A stretch of DNA of 64,000 nucleotides from an uncultured Verrucomicrobiota bacterium (GTDB lineage Bacteria; Verrucomicrobiota; Verrucomicrobiia; Opitutales; Opitutaceae): assembly GCA_903960515.1 (NCBI GenBank), contig CAJCBL010000302.1, positions 1 through 64,000 of the forward strand, in the 5' to 3' direction. Positions 40,194-50,205 of this stretch are shown piece after piece. The position numbers were made by a program, and so were the translations under genes. Under the pieces are notes generated by a model. The model was given only the letters and a program-made list of their open reading frames with translations, had not been told where the DNA came from and made no database searches. Each line of letters starts with the position of its first letter. Position 1 is the first letter of the stretch.

Positions 40194-40829
40194 TCAGTTG
40201 TTGTTGTCGGTATCCTTCTTGCAGATCCAGCACTTCACGCCGATCTTGCCATATACGGTGTGGGCCTCGGCGAAACCATAGTCAATGTTTTCGCGGAGGG
40301 TGTGGAGCGGCACGCGGCCGATGCGCTGAAGTTCGCGACGGGCGATTTCCGAACCGCCCAAGCGGCCGGAGGCCTGAATCTTGATGCCGTCGGCGCCGAT
40401 GCTCATGGCCATCTGCATGGCCTTCTTCATGGCGCGGCGGTAGGAGATGCGGCGCTCGATTTGCAGAGCTACGTTCTCGGCCACGAGCTGCGCTTCGATC
40501 TCCGGCTTCTTGACCTCCTGAATGTCGAGGAGGATCTCCTTACCGGTGAGCTTGGCGAGGTCTTCTTTGATCTTCTCGACCTCCTGGCCCTTGCGTCCGA
40601 TGACGATGCCGGGGCGGGCGGTGAAGATCTTGACACGCACGCGGTTTGCGGCGCGCTCGATAAAGATGCGCGGCACGGAGGCAAGCTTAAGCTTCTCCAT
40701 GAGCTGAGCGCGGATCTTGTGGTCCTCAATGATGAGGAGGCCGAATTCCTTCTTGCGTGCGAACCAGCGCGACTGCCAGTTGCGGCGGACGGCCAGGCGG
40801 AACCCGATCGGATTGGTCTTTTGTCCCAT
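40194..40829 (-). CDS. rpsC: 30S ribosomal protein S3
   Basis: [32 protein letters not shown] motif; start trimmed. Confidence 0.98.
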   Translation of the reverse strand: MGQKTNPIGFRLAVRRNWQSRWFARKKEFGLLIIEDHKIRAQLMEKLKLASVPRIFIERAANRVRVKIFTARPGIVIGRKGQEVEKIKEDLAKLTGKEILLDIQEVKKPEIEAQLVAENVALQIERRISYRRAMKKAMQMAMSIGADGIKIQASGRLGGSEIARRELQRIGRVPLHTLRENIDYGFAEAHTVYGKIGVKCWICKKDTDNNN

Positions 40830-40833
40830 GGCG

Positions 40834-41178
40834 TTACTTAGTTGCAGCGACTTCGGAGACGATGATGCGGATGTGCGACATCTTCTTACGGCGGGGCATC
40901 GCGGTACCGCGAGCTCCGGCCTTGAAGCGCTTAAGCACGGGGCCATTCTCAATCACGGCGCTGGACACGATGAGATTATCGGCGGAGAGGTTGTTGTTGT
41001 TTTCGGCATTGGCGATGGCCGACTTCAACGTCTTGGCAATGAGGCGGGCGGACTTGCGCGGGACCAGTGTCACCAGTGCGAGGGCCTCGGGCGCGGGCAT
41101 TCCCTGGATTTCGCGAGCGACCTCGCGCATCTTCTTGGGGGACATCCGGGCGAACCGGGTAATGGCTTGGACTTCCAT
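40834..41178 (-). CDS. rplV: 50S ribosomal protein L22
   Basis: [39 protein letters not shown]-like C-terminus. Confidence 0.96.
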   Translation of the reverse strand: MEVQAITRFARMSPKKMREVAREIQGMPAPEALALVTLVPRKSARLIAKTLKSAIANAENNNNLSADNLIVSSAVIENGPVLKRFKAGARGTAMPRRKKMSHIRIIVSEVAATK

Positions 41179-41245
41179 GTTTGTGGTGTTTTGGGGGTGG
41201 CCGCCGGGCCCGCTTTGGCGGGCTTAGGCGGCGCGTCCAGTTACA

Positions 41246-41521
41246 TCAGGCGACCTTGGCGGTGTGGGAGCCGTGCGCTTTGAAGAAGCGCGTCGGGGCG
41301 AATTCGCCAAGTTTGTGGCCGACCATGTTTTCCGTCACGAAGACGGGGACGAAGGCCTTGCCATTATGGACGTTGAAGGTGACACCGACAAAGTCGGGAG
41401 TAATGGTCGAGCGGCGCGACCACGTCTGGATGGGCTTCTTGTTGCCCGACTTCTTCGCTTTCTCGAATTTCTCGAGAACGTGAGCATCTACGAAGAAGCC
41501 TTTCTTGATTGAACGAGCCAT
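41246..41521 (-). CDS. rpsS: 30S ribosomal protein S19
   Basis: [63 protein letters not shown]. Confidence 0.98.
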   Translation of the reverse strand: MARSIKKGFFVDAHVLEKFEKAKKSGNKKPIQTWSRRSTITPDFVGVTFNVHNGKAFVPVFVTENMVGHKLGEFAPTRFFKAHGSHTAKVA

Positions 41522-41556
41522 GGCGTGAAAACGTTTGGGTTACGCGGCGACGGGGT

Positions 41557-42420
41557 TTACTTTTTGCCGCGCGGCGGACGGCCGTTCTTGCGGGTGATAA
41601 TTTGCGAACTGGTGGTCTTGGAGCGCTTGCGCGTCGGGAAACCCTTGCACAATTGACCCCACGGGGAGACGAGATGCTGGCGACCGCCACCACCCTTGGA
41701 TTTGCCCTGGCCACCACCGTTGGGGTGATCGCAAGGATTCATCGCCACACCGCGAACGCGGGGGCGGATGCCCAGCCAACGAGCGCGGCCGGCCTTGCCG
41801 AGGGACTGGTTCATATGGTCACCGTTGCCGACTTCACCGATGGTGGCGCGGCAGCGTTTGTTGACCATGCGGATTTCACCGCTGGGGAGGCGAATGATGG
41901 CGTTGTCGCCTTCGATATTCACCAACTGAGCGCTATTGCCAGCCGAGCGGGCGAGCACAGCACGCTGGCCGGGCTTGAGCTCCACGCAGTGGATGTAGGT
42001 GGAAGCCGGGATCATCGACAGCGGGTAGGAGCAGCCAACGAGAAACTCGTCGGGCACCTTGTTGCTGGAAATCACCTTGGCTCCGACCTTCAGCCCCTTG
42101 GGGGCGATGATGTAGCGCTTCTCGCCATCGACATAGGCGAGCAGGGCCAGATTGGCCGAGCGATTGGGATCGTACTCGAGCGCCTGGACGGCTGCCGGAA
42201 TATCGAGCTTGTCGCGACGGAAATCGATGATGCGATAGCGGCGCTTGTGGCCACCGCCGCGGCGGAAGGAGGTCGCGCGACCGTGGCAGTTGCGACCGCC
42301 GGATTTGCGAGCTGCCTCGGTGAGGCGGGGCTCGGGGCGCTTCTTCGAGAGCTCCTGATCCACATTGAGGATCGTGAAGCGCAGCGAGGGCGTGAGAGGA
42401 CGGAATGACTTGAGAGGCAT
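41557..42420 (-). CDS. rplB: 50S ribosomal protein L2
   Basis: [54 protein letters not shown]. Confidence 0.98.
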   Translation of the reverse strand: MPLKSFRPLTPSLRFTILNVDQELSKKRPEPRLTEAARKSGGRNCHGRATSFRRGGGHKRRYRIIDFRRDKLDIPAAVQALEYDPNRSANLALLAYVDGEKRYIIAPKGLKVGAKVISSNKVPDEFLVGCSYPLSMIPASTYIHCVELKPGQRAVLARSAGNSAQLVNIEGDNAIIRLPSGEIRMVNKRCRATIGEVGNGDHMNQSLGKAGRARWLGIRPRVRGVAMNPCDHPNGGGQGKSKGGGGRQHLVSPWGQLCKGFPTRKRSKTTSSQIITRKNGRPPRGKK

Positions 42421-42442
42421 GGTGGTGTCTCCAGGGTGCGGC

Positions 42443-42727
42443 TCAAATGAGCTCGATCTTGTCGCCCTGTTTGAGGGTCACGATAGCCTTCTTGTAGTCC
42501 GAGCGAACGCTGGGGCGACCGGCGCGGGACTTCTTGGGCTTTCCTTTGATGTTCATGGTGTTCACCCGTGTGACGGTCACCTTGAACGTGGCTTCGACGG
42601 CGGAGCGGATGTGCTGCTTCGTGGCGTCGCGAAAGACCTCGAAAGTATATTGGCCAAAATCGGAAGAGAGCTTGTTGGTCTTCTCCGTGAGGCGAACGGT
42701 TTTAAGAACTTCGTAGGCGGGTTTCAT
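42443..42727 (-). CDS. rplW: 50S ribosomal protein L23
   Basis: [14 protein letters not shown]...[32 protein letters not shown]; start trimmed. Confidence 0.95.
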   Translation of the reverse strand: MKPAYEVLKTVRLTEKTNKLSSDFGQYTFEVFRDATKQHIRSAVEATFKVTVTRVNTMNIKGKPKKSRAGRPSVRSDYKKAIVTLKQGDKIELI

Positions 42728-43362
42728 CAATTGCCTCCCTTTGTCATGCGGGCGAGGACGTTCTCGAGGGCCTTCTCGGAAAGAATCAACTTCCGGTATT
42801 GGCACAGATCGAGGGTGTTGAGCAACGCTGCGTCCTGGGTGGACACGCGGTCAATATTGCGGGCAGCCAAGCGTACTTCCTTGGCGAACGGGGCGTCGAC
42901 GATGAGGATCTTGCCCTCGGGGGCGATCGCACCCATGAGTTGGCTGATCACCTTGGTCTTGGAGGCCTTGGCCTCAAAACGCTCGATGATCTCGATCTCG
43001 CCGGCTACGGCGCGATCGAAGAACGCGCGCTTCAGCGCGAGGCTCTTCACCTTCTCGTTAATCTTCTGGGAGAAGTCGCGGGGACGCGGGCCGAAAACGA
43101 CGCCGCCACCCGACCAAAGCGGGGAACGAGTCGAGCCAGCACGAGCGCGGCCGGTGCCCTTCTGCTTGAAAGGCTTCTTGCCGCCGCCGCGCACTTCACC
43201 CTTGGTCTTGGTGCTGCGCGTGCCCTGACGGGCGTTGGCTCGGTGGGCAACGACGACCTGCTTGACTGCCTGCAGGCCCTTATCGCCTTCGAAAACCTCG
43301 ATGCCGTCGAATTCCTTTTCGACCGACTGCGAGCCATCAACTGTATAAACTTTTAGCTTCAT
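42727..43362 (-). CDS. rplD: 50S ribosomal protein L4
   Basis: [54 protein letters not shown]. Confidence 0.97.
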   Translation of the reverse strand: MKLKVYTVDGSQSVEKEFDGIEVFEGDKGLQAVKQVVVAHRANARQGTRSTKTKGEVRGGGKKPFKQKGTGRARAGSTRSPLWSGGGVVFGPRPRDFSQKINEKVKSLALKRAFFDRAVAGEIEIIERFEAKASKTKVISQLMGAIAPEGKILIVDAPFAKEVRLAARNIDRVSTQDAALLNTLDLCQYRKLILSEKALENVLARMTKGGN

Positions 43363-43385
43363 GTCTTGGCGCTCCTTATAGCGGT

Positions 43386-44024
43386 TCAGGCTTTGACCGC
43401 CTTGATGGCGGAGCGGATGATGACGTCGGAGCCATTGGCACCGGGAATCGCGCCGCGGACGAGCAGCAGATTCTTGTCGGCCAAGACCTTGACGACTTTG
43501 AGGTTTTGCACGGTACGGCTCACCGAGCCCATGTGTCCGGGCATCTTCTGGTTCTTGAAGACGCGGCCGGGGGTCTGGCGCATGCCGATGGCACCGATAC
43601 GGCGATGGAACATCGAACCGTGGGAGGCGGGACCGCCTGCAACCCGGAAACGACGTACTACGCCTTGGAAGCCCTTGCCCTTGGTGACGCCGATGACGTC
43701 CACAAGCTGGCCTTCCTTGAAAATTTCGACGGTGACTACATCGCCGGCCTTGGCTGTGGGAGCGGCCGGGAGGCGCACTTCGGACAGACGGCTGACGGGT
43801 GCAACACCGGCCTTCTTAAGATGACCGAGCTCAGGCTGGCTGAGACGGCTCTCTTTTTGGGGGCCGAAACCGAGCTGGACGGCATTATAGCCATCGCTAG
43901 CCACGGTCTTGACCTGGACTACCGGGCAGGGACCGGCTTCGACTACGGTGACGGGGATGAGGGCGTTGTCGCCATCATACACCTGCGTCATCCCTACTTT
44001 CTTACCTAGGAGTGTTTGGATCAT
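43386..44024 (-). CDS. rplC: 50S ribosomal protein L3
   Basis: LLGKKVGMTQVYD; KGFQGVVRRFRVAGGPASHGSMFHRRIGAIG. Confidence 0.98.
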   Translation of the reverse strand: MIQTLLGKKVGMTQVYDGDNALIPVTVVEAGPCPVVQVKTVASDGYNAVQLGFGPQKESRLSQPELGHLKKAGVAPVSRLSEVRLPAAPTAKAGDVVTVEIFKEGQLVDVIGVTKGKGFQGVVRRFRVAGGPASHGSMFHRRIGAIGMRQTPGRVFKNQKMPGHMGSVSRTVQNLKVVKVLADKNLLLVRGAIPGANGSDVIIRSAIKAVKA

Positions 44025-44125
44025 GTTTCTAAGCGGTAGGTGGAGGTTATCCGTTTACGTGACCTACATTAGACGCGGCGCCCGCGAGGGCGGGCCGTCG
44101 CCTAAAGATTGGAAGGTTCAGACCG

Positions 44126-44434
44126 TCATACGTTGATCGTGATGTCAACGCCAGAAGGGAGGTTTAATTTTTTAAGTTCGTCGACCGTCTGCGCCGTCGG
44201 CTCGATGATGTCGAGCAGACGCTTGTGCGTACGGATTTCGAACTGCTCCATGGACTTCTTGTCCACGTGGGGCGAGCGATTGACCGAGAGCTTCTCGATG
44301 CGTGTGGGGAGCGGGATCGGGCCGGACACGCGGGCGCCGGAGCGCTTCGCGGTCTCTACGATCTCGGCGGCCGACTGATCGATGATACGATAGTCGTAGC
44401 CCTGAAGTTTGATGCGGATGCGTTGACCTTTCAT
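44126..44434 (-). CDS. rpsJ: 30S ribosomal protein S10
   Basis: [45 protein letters not shown]; start trimmed. Confidence 0.98.
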   Translation of the reverse strand: MKGQRIRIKLQGYDYRIIDQSAAEIVETAKRSGARVSGPIPLPTRIEKLSVNRSPHVDKKSMEQFEIRTHKRLLDIIEPTAQTVDELKKLNLPSGVDITINV

Positions 44435-44447
44435 GGGAGCGTCGGGC

Positions 44448-46625
44448 TTACGTGCGCGCAGGTGCGCGGGTGGACGTTTCAACGATGCGGGTAAGAACCT
44501 GGTTGGGCACTTGATCGAAGTGCGAAGGTTCCATCGAGTAAGAGGCACGGCCCTTGGACAGGGAGCGAATGTCGGTTGCGTAACCGAACATGGTTTCGAG
44601 CGGCACAATGGCGGTGATGATGCAGGCGCCGTCGCGCATCTCTTGGCCTTGGATCTGGCCGCGGCGACGGTTGATGTCGCCCATGATGTCGCCCTGGTAT
44701 TCTTCCGGGACGGTCACTTCGACCTTCATGTTGGGCTCGAGCAGGATGGGAGCAGCGGTCTTCATCGCCTCCTTGAAGGCGAAAATACCGGCCATCTTAA
44801 AGGCGATTTCCGAGCTATCAACCGGATGGAAGGAACCGTCGACCAAGCGGGCGCAGATATCGACCACCGGGTAACCGGCGATCGTGCCGTTCTTGGCACC
44901 TTCGTGGATGCCTTCGATCGAGGGCTTGATGAATTCCTTCGGGATAACGCCGCCTACGGTGTCGTTGACGACCTCGTTGCCCTTGCCCTTTTCGTTGGGC
45001 TCCAGCGTGATGCACACGTGTCCGTACTGGCCCTTACCACCGGTCTGGCGGATGAACTTTCCTTCGCCTTCGGCCTTCTTGGTAATGGTTTCGCGGTACG
45101 CGATCTGGGGCTTGCCGGCTTCGGCATCAACCTTGAATTCGCGCAACATACGATCGCGGATGATCTCCAGATGCAACTCGCCCATGCCGGCGATGATGGT
45201 CTGACCGGTTTCGGCATCGGTGGAGACGCGGAAGGTCGGATCCTCGGCGGCGAGGCGGGCCAACGCGGTACCCATCTTCTCCTGGTCGGCCTTGGTCTTG
45301 GGCTCGATCGACATGGAGATAACGGTTTCCGGGAAGGACGGCGGCTCGAGGCGGATATCGACATCCTCGTCACGCAGCGTGTCGCCGGTGATGACATCCT
45401 TGATGCCAACCACCGCGCAGATGTCGCCGGCGTAGGCGATATCGATCTCTTCCTTGTCCATGGCGCGCATCAGCAGCAGGCGCGAAACGCGTTCGCTGCG
45501 GCGGGTGCGGGGGTTGTACATCGACTGCCCCTTCTTGAGCTGGCCCTGGTAGACGCGGCAGAAAACCAAACGTCCGACAAAGGGATCGCTCCAAAGCTTG
45601 AAGGCGATGGCCACGGTCTTCTCGCGATCGTCAGCCTTGGCAACAACGGGCTCGCCGTCGCTGTTCTGGGCCTTGCACTCAGGAATATCGGTGGGGGCCG
45701 GGAGATAGTTGACCACGCAGTCGAGGAGGCGCTGCACGCCCTTCTTCTTGAAAGCGGAGCCGGGGATCACACCGACGATCTTCATCGCAACGGTGGCCTT
45801 GCGGATACCGATGGCGAGCTCAGCGGCGCTGATTTCGCCGCCGGCGAGATACTTCTCGGCGATGGCGTCATCGCTGTCGGCCACGGCTTCGATCAGGGCA
45901 TCGCGATATTGCTTCGCGTCGTCCTTCATATCGGCCGGGATCTCGACGATCTTCGGAATCATGCCCAGCGGGTCGGCGGCATTCTCTTCGAAGAGATAGG
46001 CGACACCGTGCACCAGATCGACCAAACCGGCGAAGTTTTCCTCGGCACCGATCGGCAAATAGAGCGGATGGGCGTTGGCCTTCAGCTTGGAACGCATCTC
46101 ATCGACGCAAGCCAAGAAGTTGGCGCCCACGCGATCCATCTTATTGACGAACGCCAAACGCGGCACGCGGTACTTGTTGGCCTGGCGCCAGACCGTCTCG
46201 GACTGGGGCTGCACACGACCTACGGCGCAGAAAACGGCAACTGCACCATCGAGCACGCGCAGGGAGCGCTCCACCTCGGCCGTGAAATCCACGTGTCCGG
46301 GGGTGTCGATGATATTGATGCGGGTCTTGATGCCCTTGAAGGCGCCCACGGAGGGCACCCAAGCGCAGGAAATAGCGGCGGAGGTGATCGTGATACCACG
46401 CTCGCGCTCCTGCTCCATCCAGTCGGTTACGGTGCTACCTTCATGCACCTCGCCCATCTTGTGGACGGCGCCGGTGTAGAAAAGGATGCGCTCGGTGCAG
46501 GTGGTTTTACCTGCATCGATGTGGGCCGCGATGCCGATATTGCGCGTCCACTCCATAGGAGCGGGACGAGCGGGGGCATTGACTGCGGACAGTTGGGATT
46601 TCTCCGTGACGATCGAGAGTGACAT
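44448..46625 (-). CDS. fusA: Elongation factor G
   Basis: [53 protein letters not shown]; start trimmed to MSLSIVTEK. Confidence 0.98.
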   Translation of the reverse strand: MSLSIVTEKSQLSAVNAPARPAPMEWTRNIGIAAHIDAGKTTCTERILFYTGAVHKMGEVHEGSTVTDWMEQERERGITITSAAISCAWVPSVGAFKGIKTRINIIDTPGHVDFTAEVERSLRVLDGAVAVFCAVGRVQPQSETVWRQANKYRVPRLAFVNKMDRVGANFLACVDEMRSKLKANAHPLYLPIGAEENFAGLVDLVHGVAYLFEENAADPLGMIPKIVEIPADMKDDAKQYRDALIEAVADSDDAIAEKYLAGGEISAAELAIGIRKATVAMKIVGVIPGSAFKKKGVQRLLDCVVNYLPAPTDIPECKAQNSDGEPVVAKADDREKTVAIAFKLWSDPFVGRLVFCRVYQGQLKKGQSMYNPRTRRSERVSRLLLMRAMDKEEIDIAYAGDICAVVGIKDVITGDTLRDEDVDIRLEPPSFPETVISMSIEPKTKADQEKMGTALARLAAEDPTFRVSTDAETGQTIIAGMGELHLEIIRDRMLREFKVDAEAGKPQIAYRETITKKAEGEGKFIRQTGGKGQYGHVCITLEPNEKGKGNEVVNDTVGGVIPKEFIKPSIEGIHEGAKNGTIAGYPVVDICARLVDGSFHPVDSSEIAFKMAGIFAFKEAMKTAAPILLEPNMKVEVTVPEEYQGDIMGDINRRRGQIQGQEMRDGACIITAIVPLETMFGYATDIRSLSKGRASYSMEPSHFDQVPNQVLTRIVETSTRAPART

Positions 46626-46645
46626 GTCGGTCGAGGGAGTGCGGC

Positions 46646-47119
46646 TCACCAGCGCAGGTGGGCGAAGGCGCGATTGGCCTGCGCCATCTTGTGGGTGTCT
46701 TCCTTCTTCTTCACCACGGTGCCCGTATTGTTATAGGCATCGACGATCTCGGCGGCCAAGGCGTCGCGCATCGTCGTGCCCTTGCGGGAGTAGGCGGCGT
46801 CGACCACCCAGCGAATCCCGAGGGATTCCTGGCGCTCGAAAGAAAGTTCTACCGGCACCTGGTAGGTGGCGCCACCAACGCGGCGGCTCTTCACCTCGAT
46901 GCGGGGGCGGGCGTTTTCCAACGCACCGGTGAGAATTTCGACGGGGTTGCCCTTTTCGAGCTTCTCCGAGGCCTTCTCGAAGGCACCGTAAACGATGCGC
47001 TGCGCGAGGCTCTTCTTGCCGCTCACCATGATCGCGTTGATCAGGTGGGAGACGAGGGTATTCTGGTAGCGGATGTCCGGAGTTACCGGCCGCTTGGTTG
47101 CTCTACGACGGCGTGACAT
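46646..47119 (-). CDS. rpsG: 30S ribosomal protein S7
   Basis: VSHLINAIMVSGKKSLAQRIVYGAFE; RRVGGATYQVPVE. Confidence 0.98.
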   Translation of the reverse strand: MSRRRRATKRPVTPDIRYQNTLVSHLINAIMVSGKKSLAQRIVYGAFEKASEKLEKGNPVEILTGALENARPRIEVKSRRVGGATYQVPVELSFERQESLGIRWVVDAAYSRKGTTMRDALAAEIVDAYNNTGTVVKKKEDTHKMAQANRAFAHLRW

Positions 47120-47127
47120 GGCGGAGG

Positions 47128-47514
47128 TTAGGCTTTCTTGGCTTCCTTGGGACGTTTCACGCCGTACTTGGAACGGCTGCGGCGGCGCTTCTCCACACCC
47201 ACGGCATCAAGGGCGCCGCGGACGATATGGTAACGCACGCCAGGGAGATCCTTCACGCGGCCGCCGCGCACGAGCACAATTGAATGCTCCTGCAGGTTAT
47301 GGCCCTCGTCAGGGATGTAGGAAATCACCTCGGTGCCGTTGGTGAGACGCACCTTCGCCACCTTACGGATGGCCGAATTCGGCTTCTTCGGGGTGCGGGT
47401 CATGACCTGCACGCAGACTCCACGGCGAAAAGGGTTACAGGCCAGAGCCGGCGACTTGGATTTCGCGCGGACTTTCTGGCGACCTTTTCTCACTAGTTGG
47501 TTGATCGTAGGCAT
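47128..47514 (-). CDS. rpsL: 30S ribosomal protein S12
   Basis: [53 protein letters not shown]. Confidence 0.98.
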   Translation of the reverse strand: MPTINQLVRKGRQKVRAKSKSPALACNPFRRGVCVQVMTRTPKKPNSAIRKVAKVRLTNGTEVISYIPDEGHNLQEHSIVLVRGGRVKDLPGVRYHIVRGALDAVGVEKRRRSRSKYGVKRPKEAKKA

Positions 47515-47893
47515 GGACGAAGAAGGAGGAGAATGATGGAAAAGAGGCAGAAGCTGGGGAAGGCCCCAAACCCGTGCAAGCAGTTTTTTGGCAACCTGCA
47601 CTAATTGTTGTTTTCAGAGGTGAAATACCCGTCCGGGGCACTGGTCTGGACTGGGGCCCCGGCGCCGAAAACAGGCTACGAGGTCGAAAAATACGAAGCC
47701 GGCAGATACGCCAGCGCCCGGGGGTGTTGTCAACACCGCTGTCGGGACTTTTTTGTGCGCGGCCCGTTTTCCCCTATGAAACGCGCCACAAACACCCGGT
47801 AATCCGATACACTCACCGGGGCCCTCCCGGCCGTGGCCAGCCGTGTCTCCGCAAGCTGCCCACACTCCCCGCCCCTCCCGCCCGCACCCGCGC

Positions 47894-48799
47894 TCACCAC
47901 GGGCGTCCACAAACGGTAAGCACAATTCCGGCGAGCACGCCCAGCACCGCCGGCAGCTTGCGCAGGCCGTTGCCCTCTGCGAAGAGCAGCAGCCCCCCGG
48001 CGAAGGCCACCAGCGTGCTGCCGCGGCGCAGGCTCGACACCAGCGACACCAGAGAATGGGGATCGCGCAGCGCCCCGAAGTACAGGTAGTCGGATACCAA
48101 CAGCATCAGCGCTATGCACGGTATGCTCCAGCGCCAGTGGAACTCGTTGCGCACCCACCAGCGCCGCTTCCACCCCAGGGCCAGCGGCAGGAACAGCACC
48201 GCCAGGTAGATGGAGAACCACGCCTGCACCGTGGGCACCGTGAAGCCGGCCCGGGCGAGCAGGAACTTGTCGTAGAGCGAGCTCACCGCCCCCAGCAGCG
48301 TGCCGCCCACCATGTAGCCGATCCACCGATCCCGGTGAAAACGGATACCCTCCGCCCTTCCCGCCAGCGAGAGCCCCACAAACGACGCCAGCGTGGTGGC
48401 TATGCCCGCCCACTCCAGCGCCGTGGGCCGCTCGGCCAGCACCACCAGCGCCCCCGCCAGCGTCCAGATCGGCCCCGTGGCCCGGATGGGCGAGGTGATG
48501 GAGAGAGGCAGGTGCTTCATGGCGAAGTAGGTGAACATCCACGAACTTGCGACGATGGCCGACTTCAGCGCCAGCAGCAGGTGCTCGCCCCAGGTGAGCG
48601 GTGCCACCCGCAGCCCTGCCGGCAGCGCCCCCGGGGCCGCGGCATCCAGCGCCATCAGCGCCAGCCACACGCTGGCCGCGCACACCGTGCTCAGGCACAG
48701 CACAGGCACCACGGCATTCTCGCGCACCGCGTGTTTGGTGCAGAGCTCATAGATGCCGAGGAACACTGCCGCTAGCAGGCTGGCTGCGATCCAGTTCAT
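47894..48799 (-). CDS. EamA/DMT family transporter
   Basis: Multi-TM protein from MNWIAASLLAAVFLGIYELCTKHAV; two EamA-like halves. Confidence 0.85.
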   Translation of the reverse strand: MNWIAASLLAAVFLGIYELCTKHAVRENAVVPVLCLSTVCAASVWLALMALDAAAPGALPAGLRVAPLTWGEHLLLALKSAIVASSWMFTYFAMKHLPLSITSPIRATGPIWTLAGALVVLAERPTALEWAGIATTLASFVGLSLAGRAEGIRFHRDRWIGYMVGGTLLGAVSSLYDKFLLARAGFTVPTVQAWFSIYLAVLFLPLALGWKRRWWVRNEFHWRWSIPCIALMLLVSDYLYFGALRDPHSLVSLVSSLRRGSTLVAFAGGLLLFAEGNGLRKLPAVLGVLAGIVLTVCGRPW

Positions 48800-48857
48800 G
48801 GAGGCATGTGTTGTGCCCCACCGTGGGCCCCGTAGCGAGTGGGGATTGTCCCCGCCC

Positions 48858-48920
48858 GTCGGACCTGTCGGACCCGTCGGACCTGTCCGACTCGTCCGAC
48901 CCGTCCGACTCGTCCGACCC
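48858..48920. repeat. 9-bp tandem repeat GTCGGACCY x3 followed by GTCCGACYC x4
   Basis: Read directly in the intergenic region between the EamA and NERD genes. Confidence 0.85.
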
Positions 48921-49035
48921 GTCCCCCTCCCCTCAAAAATCCGTTTGCTTGTCCCCCACCCCGCATCCGGGTTTGCACGCCACTGCACCACAGCCGATCC
49001 TGCCCGCATCCCCATCTCGGGTACCCCAGGCTCCA

Positions 49036-49920
49036 ATGAACACACTACTTACAGGCATCTTCGGCTACGGGCTGCTGCTCTCCACGGCCAGCGCAGCCCT
49101 CTTTCATTGGCGGATCCGCTCGCGGCACCGCCGGCCACCGGTGGAGTTCAGGCTCCTGCGCGGCCCCGGCGAGCTCACCCTGCGCACCCTGCGCGGCCTT
49201 GAGGCCCAAATGCCCGTTCTCCTGCTGGGCAGCGTAGCCCTGCCCCTCTTCACCGGGCTGGCCCTTATCCTTTACGTGGGCGCCCTCTCCGGCCCCACCT
49301 TTGTCACCACCGCGCTGCTCGGCAGCCTGCTTACCCTCGCCCTCATCTTCCTCTGCGGCCGACACCTGCTCAAGCAGCTCAACCTGCGCCGCGACCTCGA
49401 ACTGCGCTACCTGGGCGAGCGCGCCGTGGCCGAAGAGCTCGCCCCGCTCATCCCCTTGGGCTATCGAATGTTCCACGACGTCGCCATCCACGGCGTGGAC
49501 TCCCACCTCGACCTCGACCACGTGCTCGTAGGCCCCAACGGCGTAACCGTAATCGAGGCCGAAACCCGCCGCCGCGAGACCAAGAAGGCCACCGCCCACC
49601 AGCACGAGGTCTCCTTCGACGGCAAACAGTTGTTCTGGCCGTGGGGCCCCGACCGCGACAGCGTGGCCGACGTGGAGACCGAGGCGGTCCACTTCACCAG
49701 GTGGCTCATGCAGACCACCGGCTTCCGGGTGCAGGCGATGGCGGTGCTCACCCTGCCGGGCTGGTGGATCAACATCACCGGCCGTGGCCTCGTCACCGTG
49801 GTCAACCACAAGCAGGTGTTCTCCGCGGTCACCGAGCGCAGCACAGCGATGCTCACCGCCGAGCAGGTTGAAAAGATCTGCAAGGAGCTCGAGTCGCACT
49901 GCCGCGACGTCGAGGCCTGA
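49036..49920 (+). CDS. Membrane protein with NERD (nuclease-related) domain
   Basis: N-terminal TM segments; HLDLDHVLVGPNGVTVIEAETRRRETK. Confidence 0.75.
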   Translation: MNTLLTGIFGYGLLLSTASAALFHWRIRSRHRRPPVEFRLLRGPGELTLRTLRGLEAQMPVLLLGSVALPLFTGLALILYVGALSGPTFVTTALLGSLLTLALIFLCGRHLLKQLNLRRDLELRYLGERAVAEELAPLIPLGYRMFHDVAIHGVDSHLDLDHVLVGPNGVTVIEAETRRRETKKATAHQHEVSFDGKQLFWPWGPDRDSVADVETEAVHFTRWLMQTTGFRVQAMAVLTLPGWWINITGRGLVTVVNHKQVFSAVTERSTAMLTAEQVEKICKELESHCRDVEA

Positions 49921-50205
49921 GCCGGCGGCGTTCACTCTCGCTGGTCTTCGCCCCGCTACCCGCCCCTCCACCCGGCGCCCCCGTTGTAGGCGCCGGGGGC
50001 ACCCGCTCAACCCGCACCGGCTTGGGGGCTCCCGGTACCATCAATTTTCACACCAGGGCTCGCGATTTGTGTCGCACTTCGGGCGTTACCGTTTCACCGT
50101 CCCAGCGCTCCGAAACGTCATCGAAGGTGCCCGGGCTGCGGGGGAAAATGGATGTGAGCGTAACTTAGCCGGGCATACAACAAACCCCAAGGGACCACTA
50201 TCGCC

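Noticed and set aside
44433-46622. 729-aa plus-strand ORF
   Set aside because: Exact antisense of fusA, no recognisable domain.
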